Source of the DNA: Alphaproteobacteria bacterium
Lineage (GTDB): Bacteria > Pseudomonadota > Alphaproteobacteria > Rhizobiales > Devosiaceae
DNA length: 19,399 nucleotides
Direction: 5' to 3'
Assembly (NCBI GenBank): GCA_013152625.1
Contig: JAADFY010000164.1
Coordinates: forward strand, 1 to 19,399
Positions within the stretch are counted from its first letter, which is position 1. Each line of letters begins with the position of its first letter. The notes under the pieces are model-generated. The model was not told where the DNA came from. It ran no database searches and saw only the letters and a list, made by a program, of their open reading frames with translations. The translations under genes and the position numbers were made by a program. This document shows, piece by piece, positions 1 to 7,307 of this stretch.

Positions 1-436
1 GAAAAACACCAACGTCAGAACTATAAGATTGCACCCGGGCGTTATCGAGGTTCTGGCCGAGATCGATCACCAGCAGCAAGAAGTGTTTCGCCGCCCGGAT
101 GGCATGCCGTATGAGCGCCCTCTTCCCGGTCAACTCGAAGACACCAGCGGCGGTTCACGAATAAGGACAGCGTTCAAAGGTGCCTGCCGCCGGGCCGGGA
201 TAAAAGATTTCCGCCCGCACGATACTCGGCATGACTGGGCCACAATGCACTACAAGCTCAACAAGGATTTGTTGCTTTTGCAACGGCACGGCGGTTGGAA
301 AAGCGAGCGCATGGTTACGCGGTATGCCCACCTAACTGACACCGAGAATGAAGAGGCAATAGACAACCTACCCTGGGGGAAATCCGGGGACTTCAAAACA
401 CCGAAACCGAAAACTGTAAGGACATCAATAACATGA
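1..436 (+). CDS. Tyrosine recombinase (integrase), C-terminal part, cut by window start
   Basis: This is the catalytic C-terminal end of a phage- or island-type tyrosine recombinase, which cuts and rejoins DNA at attachment sites. The frame is open through the left edge (first full codon at base 2, reading KNTNVRTIRLHPG), so the TTG at 29 is not the real start. Visible catalytic motifs are HDTRHDW (the H-x-x-R box) and QRHGGW, followed by the nucleophile tyrosine in MVTRYAHL about 12 residues later. The first catalytic Arg and the N-terminal DNA-binding domain lie outside the window. The gene ends 13 bases before a tRNA-Thr 3' fragment, the usual position of an integrase beside its attachment site. 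The visible part has no frameshift or stop, so the gene may be intact. Family assignment is secure; element type is not. Confidence 0.9.
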   Translation, partial: KNTNVRTIRLHPGVIEVLAEIDHQQQEVFRRPDGMPYERPLPGQLEDTSGGSRIRTAFKGACRRAGIKDFRPHDTRHDWATMHYKLNKDLLLLQRHGGWKSERMVTRYAHLTDTENEEAIDNLPWGKSGDFKTPKPKTVRTSIT

Positions 437-887
437 GCACCATGCAACACTCCCTTGGTAAGGGAGAGGCCGTGAGTTCGATTCTCCCCAGCAGCACCAT
501 TTCATAATCGCCCCCCTGAATCTCCCCTATCAGTTTGAAGGGTAAGGCGGTTTTTGGTGTTCGATAGCCCTCATTCCGGCAGTACTCCAGACGCTCCACA
601 AACGCCAATCTGAGCACCGATTTTTGCAGTAGGATATTTCCGGAAGCCCATAGTTTCCAAGGGTTTGACAGGAACTGCAGGGCGAGTTCGAAGAGTTCTC
701 TCTTGCCCCTGGCTGGACGTTTGTTTTTCTCCAGTTTTTCGGTTGCCAAAAGCTTCTCGCGTTCGAGCGAAGCAATCTTGTTCTCGTAGGCTGAAATCAC
801 CGAAGCGTTTTGTGTGTTCACGATCCGCTCAAGAAACCCGTGCAGCGCCAAGTGAACTTGCACGCTACACAAAAACTCGCGCGGCAC
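393..887 (-). pseudogene. Large serine recombinase, C-terminal remnant
   Basis: This open frame encodes the C-terminal tail typical of large serine recombinases (DNA-invertase-like, recombinase/zinc-ribbon type). It has a charged coiled coil at about residues 34-56 (AYENKIASLEREK), then FLSNPWKLWASGN (72-84), LAFVERLEYCRNEGYRTP and ALPFK. The catalytic resolvase domain and zinc ribbon are missing. Upstream the frame meets a stop at 939-941, and further upstream the strand is occupied by the WYL regulator gene. The first codon in the open frame is GTG with no convincing ribosome binding site, so it is probably not expressed. The last 35 or so residues are read antisense through the tRNA-Thr fragment and beyond. 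I call it a decayed part of a mobile element; the family call is good and the non-functional call is inferred. Confidence 0.7.
450..499 (+). other. 3' half of tRNA-Thr(GGU): probable attachment-site scar of an integrated element
   Basis: The sequence folds as the 3' part of a tRNA. The anticodon stem is CTCCC (450-454) with GGGAG (462-466). The seven-base loop TTGGTAA gives anticodon GGU, threonine. Then come a five-base variable region (467-471), a T stem GTGAG/CTCCC with one mismatch, the loop TTCGATT (477-483), the 3' acceptor strand CAGCAGC (489-495), discriminator A and an encoded CCA (497-499). No matching 5' acceptor strand (GCTGCTG) or D arm lies at the expected distance near 424, so this is not a working tRNA. 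Tyrosine integrases commonly use tRNA 3' ends as attachment sites, and one ends 13 bases upstream. I infer an attL/attR scar; the intact tRNA-Thr should be at the other end of the element, beyond the window. Confidence 0.8.
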
Positions 888-1048
888 TTCGCGGAAATAT
901 CTGTTCTTGGCATCGCCAGGCGATTGGGTATTGGAAGATCAACCATGTATAAATTATGGAAATAAAAGCAACTTCCGACTCAAATGGGTCGAGATCGGTC
1001 ACAGACGTATTCACAGTTCGAATAAAAAGCTCAATAAAAAAATATGGA
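888..1048. other. AT-rich gene-free spacer
   Basis: This spacer lies between the recombinase remnant and the end of the WYL regulator gene. It appears AT-rich relative to the right part of the window, with runs such as AATAAAAAGCTCAATAAAAA near 1021. It holds no supported gene or RNA. It probably belongs to the decayed mobile element. Confidence 0.5.
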
Positions 1049-1783
1049 CTAAATCGCTTGAAAATATGGTGCAAATATTTTTCTGAATAAATGTTGAGGG
1101 CGAAGCCGGAAGGCACCGCCGACAGCGCGAGTATTCTTGATTCGATCTATACGGAACACTCTTGATGACATCCGAAGGTGATCCCACGCGATGATGTACC
1201 AGATTGGCCAATTCAGAAGAATATACTGTGCTTCGATCACTCGAACGGTTTGCTCGCTGGCCTCAGATTGATATTCGATCTCCAGGCAATGCTGTCGCAA
1301 GAAAGATTCCGCGATGTCCTCCGAGATTCGTGGCGCCGGTGTCGCGTAAAGAGAAAGTACATTTGCCGACGCATTGTCGCCAATCAATATGCGCTTACGA
1401 ATGTTGCTGACTGTGCGACGCTGCTCTTGCGGGAAGGCTTGAAAAAGTTTCTGCCGAATCGCTTTCAGGTTGCTGGTTAGTATTGGGGATTGCAGGGATT
1501 CCATGATCGCCAGCGCGAGTATCAGCTCAACCACTTCCTGATGGTTTAAATGCAGACGTTCAATCCCCCACCTGCCATTCAGGCGAACGCCTCCACCACG
1601 TCCCCTGTCCGACTCGATTGGATAACCGGCATTCCTTAGTTCCGCTAGTTCACGCATCAACGTGCGCTGGCTAATGCCCAGATGCTCACGCAAGTCTGAG
1701 GTCTTCCAGTGCTCCTCAGATCGCAGCAGACCAATCAGACGATTGCGCCGCTCAATACGTTGTTCAAAGGAGACTTTTGCCAT
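1049..1783 (-). CDS. YafY/DeoR-type HTH transcriptional regulator with WYL domain
   Basis: This is a 244-residue regulator of the YafY type. Residues about 14-55 form a winged helix-turn-helix (TSDLREHLGISQRTLMRELAEL), followed by a wing with the family motif SDRGRGGGVRL (58-68). The C-terminal WYL ligand-sensing domain reads NWPIWYIIAWDHLRMSSRVF at about 191-210, with WYI in place of WYL. I chose the ATG at 1783 because it begins MAKVSFEQRIERRNRLI, as in relatives. The open frame extends to 1945, but the added residues are unlike the family and would overlap the GST start region. It is transcribed away from the adjacent GST gene, and a 19-base inverted repeat lies 9 bases upstream of its start. 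Control of itself and of the GST is therefore likely. The ligand is unknown. Confidence 0.85.
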   Translation of the reverse strand: MAKVSFEQRIERRNRLIGLLRSEEHWKTSDLREHLGISQRTLMRELAELRNAGYPIESDRGRGGGVRLNGRWGIERLHLNHQEVVELILALAIMESLQSPILTSNLKAIRQKLFQAFPQEQRRTVSNIRKRILIGDNASANVLSLYATPAPRISEDIAESFLRQHCLEIEYQSEASEQTVRVIEAQYILLNWPIWYIIAWDHLRMSSRVFRIDRIKNTRAVGGAFRLRPQHLFRKIFAPYFQAI

Positions 1784-1791
1784 CAATTTAA

Positions 1792-1810
1792 TATGCCATA
1801 TAACGGCATA
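1792..1810. promoter_or_regulatory. Candidate operator between WYL regulator and GST genes
   Basis: TATGCC (1792-1797) and GGCATA (1805-1810) form a perfect 6-base inverted repeat around a 7-base A/T-rich centre. The site lies just upstream of the regulator start (1783) and about 140 bases before the GST start, in the only shared intergenic region. Size and place fit a dimeric HTH regulator site. Binding is inferred. Confidence 0.5.
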
Positions 1811-1947
1811 ATTGTCCATATATTCTCTGAAGCCAAAGGAGCATTCCGCTGCTAATTGGAAATAGCGCAGCGGGGGGTGCAAACGGATTGGAACGCGCGA
1901 CAAGCGAGAAACCTTCAACACGATACGGCACAGAGGAACCCCCAACT

Positions 1948-2559
1948 ATGAAGCACTATTTCAATCCAATGAGCAGAGGGGTCACCACCGACTGGATGCT
2001 CAAAGAACTCGATGTTCCCCACGAACAAATCATCATCGATTTTTCAACTGGCGAAAACAATTCTCCCGAGTATCGAAAAATCAACCCGATGGGAAAGCTA
2101 CCTGCCCTGGTGGACGGCGAAACAGTGGTCACAGAGGTGGCAGCCATCTGTGCCTACCTGGCTGACAAATTTCCAGAAAAGGAACTTGCACCTGAAGCGG
2201 GATCTACCGAACGTGCTACTTATTATCGCTATCTCTTTATAGCGGGCAATACAGTTGAGCCGGCATTCTCACTTGCGACTTTCGGAATTGAGCACCCCCA
2301 GCCCAGCTCTGCCGGATGGGGAGACATGTCGCGCGTTTTGGCAACTATAGAGACATTGACACCCAATGTTGGCTGGGCACTTGGCAAACAATTCACGGCG
2401 GCCGATGTAGTCTTCGGAGGCTTGCTGGACTTCTCAATGGTCTTTAAATTGTTCGAAGCGTCACCCAAGGTTGCCGACTATGTAGAGCGTATCCGAGGAC
2501 GTCCGGCTTATCGGGAGACTCATGGGGCATTCATCAATATGGGTGGTAGTAGCGAATAA
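1948..2559 (+). CDS. Glutathione S-transferase family protein
   Basis: This is a 203-residue cytosolic GST, the usual bacterial length. The N-terminal thioredoxin-fold domain (about 1-75) has a candidate active-site Ser9 in NPMSR, NPMGKLPALV (46-55) with the conserved cis-Pro52, and VTEVAAICAYLAD in the glutathione gamma-Glu binding region, where E-V replaces the usual E-S/T. The helical C-terminal domain carries the N-cap motif FTAADVVFGG (149-158). The start at 1948 is preceded by AGAGGA at 1932-1937 and gives the normal GST N-terminus. An upstream in-frame ATG at 1888 adds 20 unrelated residues. The gene diverges from a WYL regulator, an arrangement seen for GSTs in Proteobacteria, so induction by a regulator ligand is plausible. 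The substrate cannot be told from sequence. Confidence 0.9.
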   Translation: MKHYFNPMSRGVTTDWMLKELDVPHEQIIIDFSTGENNSPEYRKINPMGKLPALVDGETVVTEVAAICAYLADKFPEKELAPEAGSTERATYYRYLFIAGNTVEPAFSLATFGIEHPQPSSAGWGDMSRVLATIETLTPNVGWALGKQFTAADVVFGGLLDFSMVFKLFEASPKVADYVERIRGRPAYRETHGAFINMGGSSE

Positions 2560-2577
2560 AATGACGGACCTAACCGG

Positions 2578-2796
2578 ATGGGACTCGGAGCCCCGCCGCA
2601 ATGTGCCCCCATAGGCCCCCACTTCATTAAGCGGATCTACGACAAACGGATTTGCCGGCAGGCGTTCCGCCAGCGGCGGCAGATTACCCGCATCAACCAG
2701 CGCCTTGAGCATGGGCGCTTCCTGCGCCACCGCACCCCAGCTGCTGACGGCAAACGCCAAGGCAACCGACATTCCACAAAGTTTTCTGAACACCAC
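2578..2796 (-). pseudogene. N-terminal stub of an ABC transporter solute-binding protein (family 5 type)
   Basis: The stub begins with GTG at 2796 (or 2793) behind a strong GGAGGAA (2801-2807). It encodes a signal peptide (VVFRKLCGMSVALAFAVSSW, cleavage near AVAQ) and then LPPLAERLPANPFVV and EVGAYGGTLRRG. That is how peptide/opine-type binding proteins of family 5 begin. Homology ends after about 70 residues near 2578, whereas the family runs beyond 500. The frame then runs into the reverse complement of the GST 3' end, giving unrelated residues to 2461. The rest of the transporter would have lain to the left and has been replaced. I infer that an ABC-transporter operon was truncated by the rearrangement that brought in the GST/regulator segment. 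The exact junction is uncertain by about 20 bases. Confidence 0.7.
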
Positions 2797-3316
2797 AATA
2801 TTCCTCCCAGGTTCAAAGTGACAAGTCACATCGATAAATTCGCAAAAAGAATCTGATGGTATGACAGGTCGTTCGCAAGGAAATTCATACATGGGAAACC
2901 TTTGACGGGTTGGGACGGCACTAGAGGTTTGATTTAGTGTCAGAAATCAAAAATCAAGCGTGCCTAGAGGCTACTAAACATCTTATTAGCATGACGTTAG
3001 ACCTTATTGGTCTCATCAGTATTCTGAGCTCCACTTCTTATGTTCCGGTCTGCTCTCCCGACTTTGCAGACTGGAAAATATCGGACCGAAATGTCGGTAC
3101 GATTTGAGCGTAAGATGCGTTTTCCATCATTGTGCCAGCCACCCGCCATTAGAGAATCGACGAGGACGGCGCAGCTTGGGTGTAAGTTTCGTTTTGCGTC
3201 ATTGCGAGCGACGGTACGGAGCGCGGCAATCCAGTATCTCCATTGCCACCCCGGACGTGATCCGGCCTGAAAAGATGCCCCGGCTCCAAGGCCAGATGAT
3301 GAGGCGGACGGGAAAT
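2797..3316. other. 520-base gene-free region with short repeats
   Basis: No credible gene is present; the small open frames here lack recognisable sequence or ribosome binding sites. The left part should hold the old promoter of the truncated binding-protein gene. A small hairpin AGACC-TTATT-GGTCT lies at 2999-3013. The right part carries alphaproteobacterial interspersed repeat sequence at 3198-3270. It separates the element debris from the end of the KamA-like operon. Confidence 0.6.
3198..3270. repeat. Interspersed intergenic repeat pair with hairpin
   Basis: Two short motifs stand side by side. The first is GTCATTGCGAGCG...GCAATCCAG (3198-3234), in which ATTGC can pair with GCAAT. The second is CACCCCGGACGTGATCCGG (3247-3265), in which CCGGA and TCCGG form a perfect 5-base stem over CGTGA. 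Both resemble repeat families scattered through many alphaproteobacterial intergenic regions (recalled from general knowledge, not searched). They lie just downstream of the last gene of the minus-strand operon, so the hairpin may protect or end that transcript. There is no T-run to make it a classic terminator. Confidence 0.55.
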
Positions 3317-4372
3317 TCAGGCAAACAGTGCCCCGGTTCTGGTGGCCAGAAAATCGCTTAATCCCACATCTTCCTGACGCAGAAACCCCCGGCGGGCCAA
3401 TACACCATTGGCCACCAGTTCAATCACCGCCACCACCGAGCCTGCGGTGGTCCAGGCGATTGCCGTTTGCCGCCCCCCCGCGATGTCGATCGGGCGATAG
3501 GCCCGCACGAATTCGATCCTTTGCAGCCGGCCGGCGATTTCCCCTTCCGAGGCCACGTGAATATAGACCACATCGTCTTTTACCGGTGGCTTGGCATTGA
3601 CCAGAATTTCGCCGGCAATTTCCCGTCGTTCCCGCATCAGGAGTTCGTGAAAAAAGAAATTCATCAGTTTGACATGCCCCGGATAGCGGATGGTTTTGTA
3701 GTCCACATTGTCCACCCTGCCCAAATAGGTCTCGCACATGGTGCCAAGCCCGCCCGAGGTCGTAAAAGCCTCCAGTTGCACCCCGTCGATATAAAGCGTT
3801 TCGCACCATTCCATCGAGGAAAGCTTTTTGCGCTTGCCCTCCTCGATCACCTCGCAATCGTTGAGATATTCGTTGACCACCCCTTGCGAGGACCAGTTGA
3901 ACGCATAACCCATCAGCCCGGTGGGATTTTGCGGCAATGCCCCCACACGCATTCTGATCGAGCGGCAGCGGGTAAACTGGCTGACATGGGACGCACCGAT
4001 TATACCCACATAACCGGGGGCCAGCCCGCACTGGGGCGCCATCAGCCCTTTTGAGGTTGCCGCGAGCGCCATGATCGCCTGTGTGGTCGGCACATCTTCG
4101 GTCAGATCAAAATAATGGATACCGGCCCCGTGGGCGGCGGTTGCCACACCGACATTCAGCGCGAACGGCAGGCACGACAATACCGCATCCACACCGGCCA
4201 ATTCTTTTCCCAGCATTGCCGCCTCTGTGACATCGACCCCCTTTACCGTAAACGGTAACGCTTCGGCCGGCGGCCGTGCATCCAGCCCGATCACTTCAAA
4301 GTCGGCGCTATGCAGCAGCTTTGCCGCCAGCAATCCCACATTGCCAAGACCCAGAACTGCGATTTTTTTCAT
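3317..4372 (-). CDS. Saccharopine dehydrogenase family oxidoreductase (lysine 6-dehydrogenase-like)
   Basis: This is a 351-residue NAD(P)-dependent enzyme of the saccharopine dehydrogenase / lysine 6-dehydrogenase fold. The N-terminal Rossmann motif is VLGLGNVG (6-13), with acidic D31 at the end of strand 2 favouring NAD. It is followed by VDAVLSCLPF (61-70), HYFDLTED (86-93) and QCGLAPGYVGIIG (114-126), all typical of the family. Relatives oxidise an amine or secondary amine next to a carboxylate; lysine 6-dehydrogenase yields aminoadipate semialdehyde in its cyclic form. It is the last gene of the operon, 12 bases after the ALDH7-type gene. That pairing suits amine to semialdehyde to acid. 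The substrate is inferred, and opine or amino-acid dehydrogenase activity on another compound is possible. Confidence 0.8.
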   Translation of the reverse strand: MKKIAVLGLGNVGLLAAKLLHSADFEVIGLDARPPAEALPFTVKGVDVTEAAMLGKELAGVDAVLSCLPFALNVGVATAAHGAGIHYFDLTEDVPTTQAIMALAATSKGLMAPQCGLAPGYVGIIGASHVSQFTRCRSIRMRVGALPQNPTGLMGYAFNWSSQGVVNEYLNDCEVIEEGKRKKLSSMEWCETLYIDGVQLEAFTTSGGLGTMCETYLGRVDNVDYKTIRYPGHVKLMNFFFHELLMRERREIAGEILVNAKPPVKDDVVYIHVASEGEIAGRLQRIEFVRAYRPIDIAGGRQTAIAWTTAGSVVAVIELVANGVLARRGFLRQEDVGLSDFLATRTGALFA

Positions 4373-4384
4373 TGATTTGTCCGT

Positions 4385-5884
4385 CTATATCTCAAATTTT
4401 ATGCCCTGCGCCAAAGGCAGGTCTCGGGAATAATTGATCGTGTTTGTCTGGCGCCGCATATACCCCTTCCAGGCATCCGAGCCGCTTTCGCGCCCGCCGC
4501 CGGTTTCTTTTTCGCCCCCGAAAGCGCCGCCGATCTCGGCCCCCGATGGGCCAATATTGACATTGGCAATGCCGCAATCGGACCCGAGCGCCGATATGAA
4601 ATATTCCGTCTCGCGCACATCGGTGGAAAAAATGCACGACGACAGGCCCTGGGCCACATCGTTTTGCAGCGCAATCGCCTCATCCAGGGTGTCATATTTG
4701 AGAACATAAAGAATGGGCGCAAACGTTTCGCAACCAACGATTTTGGTCTGGCGGGTCATTTCCACAATCGCCGGGTGCACATAAAAAGCGTTTGGATATT
4801 GCGCTTCGAGCACCCGCTGGCCCCCATGGACAGTGCCCCCATCCGCTTCGGCCTCGGCCAGCGCCATGCCCATGGCGGCAAAAGCGTCGGCATCGATTAA
4901 CGGCCCCACCAGCATGCCCTCGGCCAGCGGGTCACCAATTTCCAACCCGTCATAAGCACTTTTGAGGCGTTCAAGGAGCGGATTGTAAATATCGGCATGC
5001 ACGATCAGCCGGCGCAGGGATGTGCACCGCTGACCGGCGGTGCCAACGGCTGAAAATACGATTCCCCGCAAGGCCATTTCAATATCGGCCGAGGGCGCAA
5101 CGATCATGGCATTGTTGCCGCCCAGCTCTAAAATGCAGCGGCCAAACCGCGCCGCCAGTGCCCCCCCCACCGCTCGCCCCATGGCAGTGGAGCCGGTGGC
5201 TGAAATTATCGCCACATCTTGTGATTTTGTCAGGGTTTCGCCCGCGTCCCGTTCTCCAACCACGGTCTGGATCAGGCCCGCCGGTGCATCGCCGAACCGG
5301 GCCAGCGCCCGGTCGCATATTTTTTGCACCGCCAGGGCGCACAGGGGCGTTTTTTCCGACGGTTTCCAGATCACCGGGCACCCGCAAACCAGTGCAAGCG
5401 CCCCGTTCCAGCACCAGGGCGCCACGGGAAAGTTGAACGCGGTAATTATCCCGCATACCCCCAGCGGATGCCAGACTTCGCGCATGGCGTGGCCGGGCCG
5501 CTCCGAGGCGATGGTCAGTCCGAACAGTTGCCGCGACAGGCCAACCGCCAGATCGCAAATATCGATCATTTCCTGAACTTCGCCGAGGCCCTCTTGCAAT
5601 ATCTTGCCGCTTTCAAGGGACACCAGCGCCCCAAGGTTTTGTTTTTGTGCTCTAAGTTCTTCCCCCAGCAGGCGTACCAGTTCGCCCCGGCGCGGGGCGG
5701 GCACGGAACGCCAGATCTCAAAGGCCTGTTTGGCCAGTCCGATTTTGTGTTCGATCTCGCTTTGCCCATGGGGGGTAACCCGCGCAATTTCGGCCCCGTC
5801 GATGGGCGAAAAAACCCCGAGGCTGCCCCCGGTCAGGTCGCCGCGCAATAAGCCGGCAGCCTTCAAGATGCCCGTATGTTCCAT
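4385..5884 (-). CDS. Aldehyde dehydrogenase, ALDH7 (aminoadipate semialdehyde dehydrogenase-like)
   Basis: This is a 499-residue NAD-dependent aldehyde dehydrogenase of the ALDH7/AmaB (antiquitin) type, full length. Visible are ITAFNFPVAPW with Asn151, VIWKPSEKTP with Lys174, GSTAMG (231-236), the general base Glu253 in LELGGNNAMIV, and catalytic Cys287 in GTAGQRCTSLRRL. The C-terminal stretch GGEKETGGGRESGSDAWKGY is characteristic of the group. Members oxidise alpha-aminoadipate semialdehyde to aminoadipate in lysine catabolism. The gene lies 72 bases after the aminotransferase gene and 12 before the saccharopine-dehydrogenase-like gene, in one operon. I infer that it oxidises an amino-semialdehyde made by its neighbours; if the KamA-like enzyme acts first, that could be a beta-amino semialdehyde. 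Family is very sure, substrate only likely. Confidence 0.9.
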   Translation of the reverse strand: MEHTGILKAAGLLRGDLTGGSLGVFSPIDGAEIARVTPHGQSEIEHKIGLAKQAFEIWRSVPAPRRGELVRLLGEELRAQKQNLGALVSLESGKILQEGLGEVQEMIDICDLAVGLSRQLFGLTIASERPGHAMREVWHPLGVCGIITAFNFPVAPWCWNGALALVCGCPVIWKPSEKTPLCALAVQKICDRALARFGDAPAGLIQTVVGERDAGETLTKSQDVAIISATGSTAMGRAVGGALAARFGRCILELGGNNAMIVAPSADIEMALRGIVFSAVGTAGQRCTSLRRLIVHADIYNPLLERLKSAYDGLEIGDPLAEGMLVGPLIDADAFAAMGMALAEAEADGGTVHGGQRVLEAQYPNAFYVHPAIVEMTRQTKIVGCETFAPILYVLKYDTLDEAIALQNDVAQGLSSCIFSTDVRETEYFISALGSDCGIANVNIGPSGAEIGGAFGGEKETGGGRESGSDAWKGYMRRQTNTINYSRDLPLAQGIKFEI

Positions 5885-5956
5885 TTTTTACATATCCTCT
5901 TCGAGTCCAGGGCGGACCGTTGGATCTGACAATTTCAATTCTATGCCGGACCGGCC

Positions 5957-7261
5957 CTATAACATGTGCCGTATCTTGCGCAGCCCGCCCAGCATCGCCT
6001 CGGCCAGCCGGTCGATTTCGGCCCCCGTCATCGGCGTTGACAAGGTGCCGGACCCGGTCCCGATCATTAAGATGCCGTCATCAAACAGGTTTGCCAGCAG
6101 GGCGTTTAGCGTAATGGTCTCGCCCGGCTCCATAATGCCGTCGCGATAGGTTGTGGGCGGGTGCGCTTTTAAGTGAACCCGGAACATGGAGCCCTTGCCG
6201 CTCACCGAGGCGGGCACATCGGCAATGCGGATTGCTTCGTCAAGGGCAGATCTCGCCCGGTCGGCCAGCCGGTTCAGTTCGGTAACGCTCTTTCGGTCGA
6301 ACAGTTCCATGGCCGTCAGGCCCGCGGTCATGGTGACCGGATTGGCCGAAAAAGTCCCGTAATGGGGGAACCGGAAATTGCTCGAACCGGGGTCCATGAC
6401 CTCCATGATTTCGGCCCGTCCCGCCAGCGCACCCACGGCAAAACCGCCACCGATCATTTTGCCAAGGGCCGTCAGATCCGGCACCACCCCATCCCATTCC
6501 TGGGCGCCCCCGTAACTGGAGCGAAACGTGATCACTTCATCGTAAATAAGTAGCGCGTCGTTTTTTTCGGTCCATTCCCTGATGGCGGTAACAAAGGCGG
6601 TGCTGGCCGGTATGACGCCAATGCGATGGGGCAAAAGATCGAGCAGGACCCCGGCGATGCTCTCCCCGTGCCGGTCCAGAATTGCCACCGCCCGCTCTGG
6701 CTGGTTGAACGGAATAACCACCACATCATCGAGCGCACCTTGGGGCGTGCCATGGGAGACGGGCACGCTGGCCGGCCGGTCGGCTTCGCCCCAGTTGGCC
6801 GGAACAGCGGTTTGCGAGACTTCGGCATAATCGTAAAGCCCGTGATAGGCCCCCTCGACCTTGGCGATTTTGGCCCGGCCGGTAAAAGCCCGCGCCGCCT
6901 TGATGCAACTCATGACCGCCTCGGTGCCTGAATTGACGAACCGCATTTTTTCGAACCCGGCGTTGCGCTGGCAGATATGCTCGGCAAAAAGCACTTCCGC
7001 TTCGGTGCCCACAGCAAAAGCGGTGCCGTTTTCCAGTTGTCTTGTCACCGCAGAGACGATTGCCGGATGGGCGTGGCCATGGATTAAAGAGGCGACATTA
7101 TTGGCAAAATCCAGCCGCGTGACCCCCTCGATATCGGTAATGTAACAACCATGCCCCCGGGCGGCGTAAACCGGGTGCGGCTGGCGCAGGATCGTGTTGC
7201 GGCTGACACCGCCGGGCATGACCTTTTGTGCCCGCAAATAAAGGTCCGCGCTTTTGGTCAT
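5957..7261 (-). CDS. Class III (GSAM-like) PLP aminotransferase/aminomutase
   Basis: This is a 434-residue fold-type I PLP enzyme close to glutamate-1-semialdehyde 2,1-aminomutase and omega-aminotransferases. Motifs are AQKVMPGGVSRNT at the N-terminus, FVNSGTEAVMSCIKAARAFT with the phosphate-binding SGTEA (111-115), EGAYHG, cofactor Asp241 in LLIYDEVITF, and the Schiff-base lysine K268 in LTALGKMIGGGFAVGAL. I use the ATG at 7261 (MTKSADLYL, as in relatives); a GTG six codons upstream is possible. It is unlikely to be the haem-pathway GSAM, because it sits between a KamA-like radical SAM gene and a semialdehyde dehydrogenase gene. Transamination of a terminal or beta amine is more likely. Starts 46 bases after the KamA-like gene ends. 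Confidence 0.85.
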   Translation of the reverse strand: MTKSADLYLRAQKVMPGGVSRNTILRQPHPVYAARGHGCYITDIEGVTRLDFANNVASLIHGHAHPAIVSAVTRQLENGTAFAVGTEAEVLFAEHICQRNAGFEKMRFVNSGTEAVMSCIKAARAFTGRAKIAKVEGAYHGLYDYAEVSQTAVPANWGEADRPASVPVSHGTPQGALDDVVVIPFNQPERAVAILDRHGESIAGVLLDLLPHRIGVIPASTAFVTAIREWTEKNDALLIYDEVITFRSSYGGAQEWDGVVPDLTALGKMIGGGFAVGALAGRAEIMEVMDPGSSNFRFPHYGTFSANPVTMTAGLTAMELFDRKSVTELNRLADRARSALDEAIRIADVPASVSGKGSMFRVHLKAHPPTTYRDGIMEPGETITLNALLANLFDDGILMIGTGSGTLSTPMTGAEIDRLAEAMLGGLRKIRHML

Positions 7262-7307
7262 GTTTGTTTGTTCCCACACAGCGCCCGGGGGCGAGACACA
7301 ATGTTAG

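Noticed and set aside
424..499. A complete tRNA-Thr gene
   Set aside because: The anticodon arm, T arm and CCA are good, but no 5' acceptor strand or D arm is present at the right distance; the integrase coding sequence runs to 436 instead.
1784..1945. An N-terminal extension of the WYL regulator
   Set aside because: The added 54 residues are unlike the family and would cover the operator and the divergent GST start region.
2461..2892. A full 143-residue gene on the minus strand
   Set aside because: Only the middle part, from the GTG near 2796 to about 2578, matches a binding-protein N-terminus. The rest is upstream leader and the antisense of the GST 3' end.
3251..3265. An intrinsic terminator for the KamA-like operon
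   Set aside because: The hairpin CCGGA-CGTGA-TCCGG has only five pairs and no T-run on the transcribed strand; it is better described as part of an interspersed repeat.
3040..3270. A small plus-strand gene of 76 residues
   Set aside because: It has no ribosome binding site or recognisable motif, and it runs through repeat sequence.
5957..7261. HemL, the haem-pathway glutamate-1-semialdehyde aminomutase
   Set aside because: The family is right, but the operon context is amino-acid catabolism. Alphaproteobacteria also normally make aminolevulinate by the HemA condensation route.
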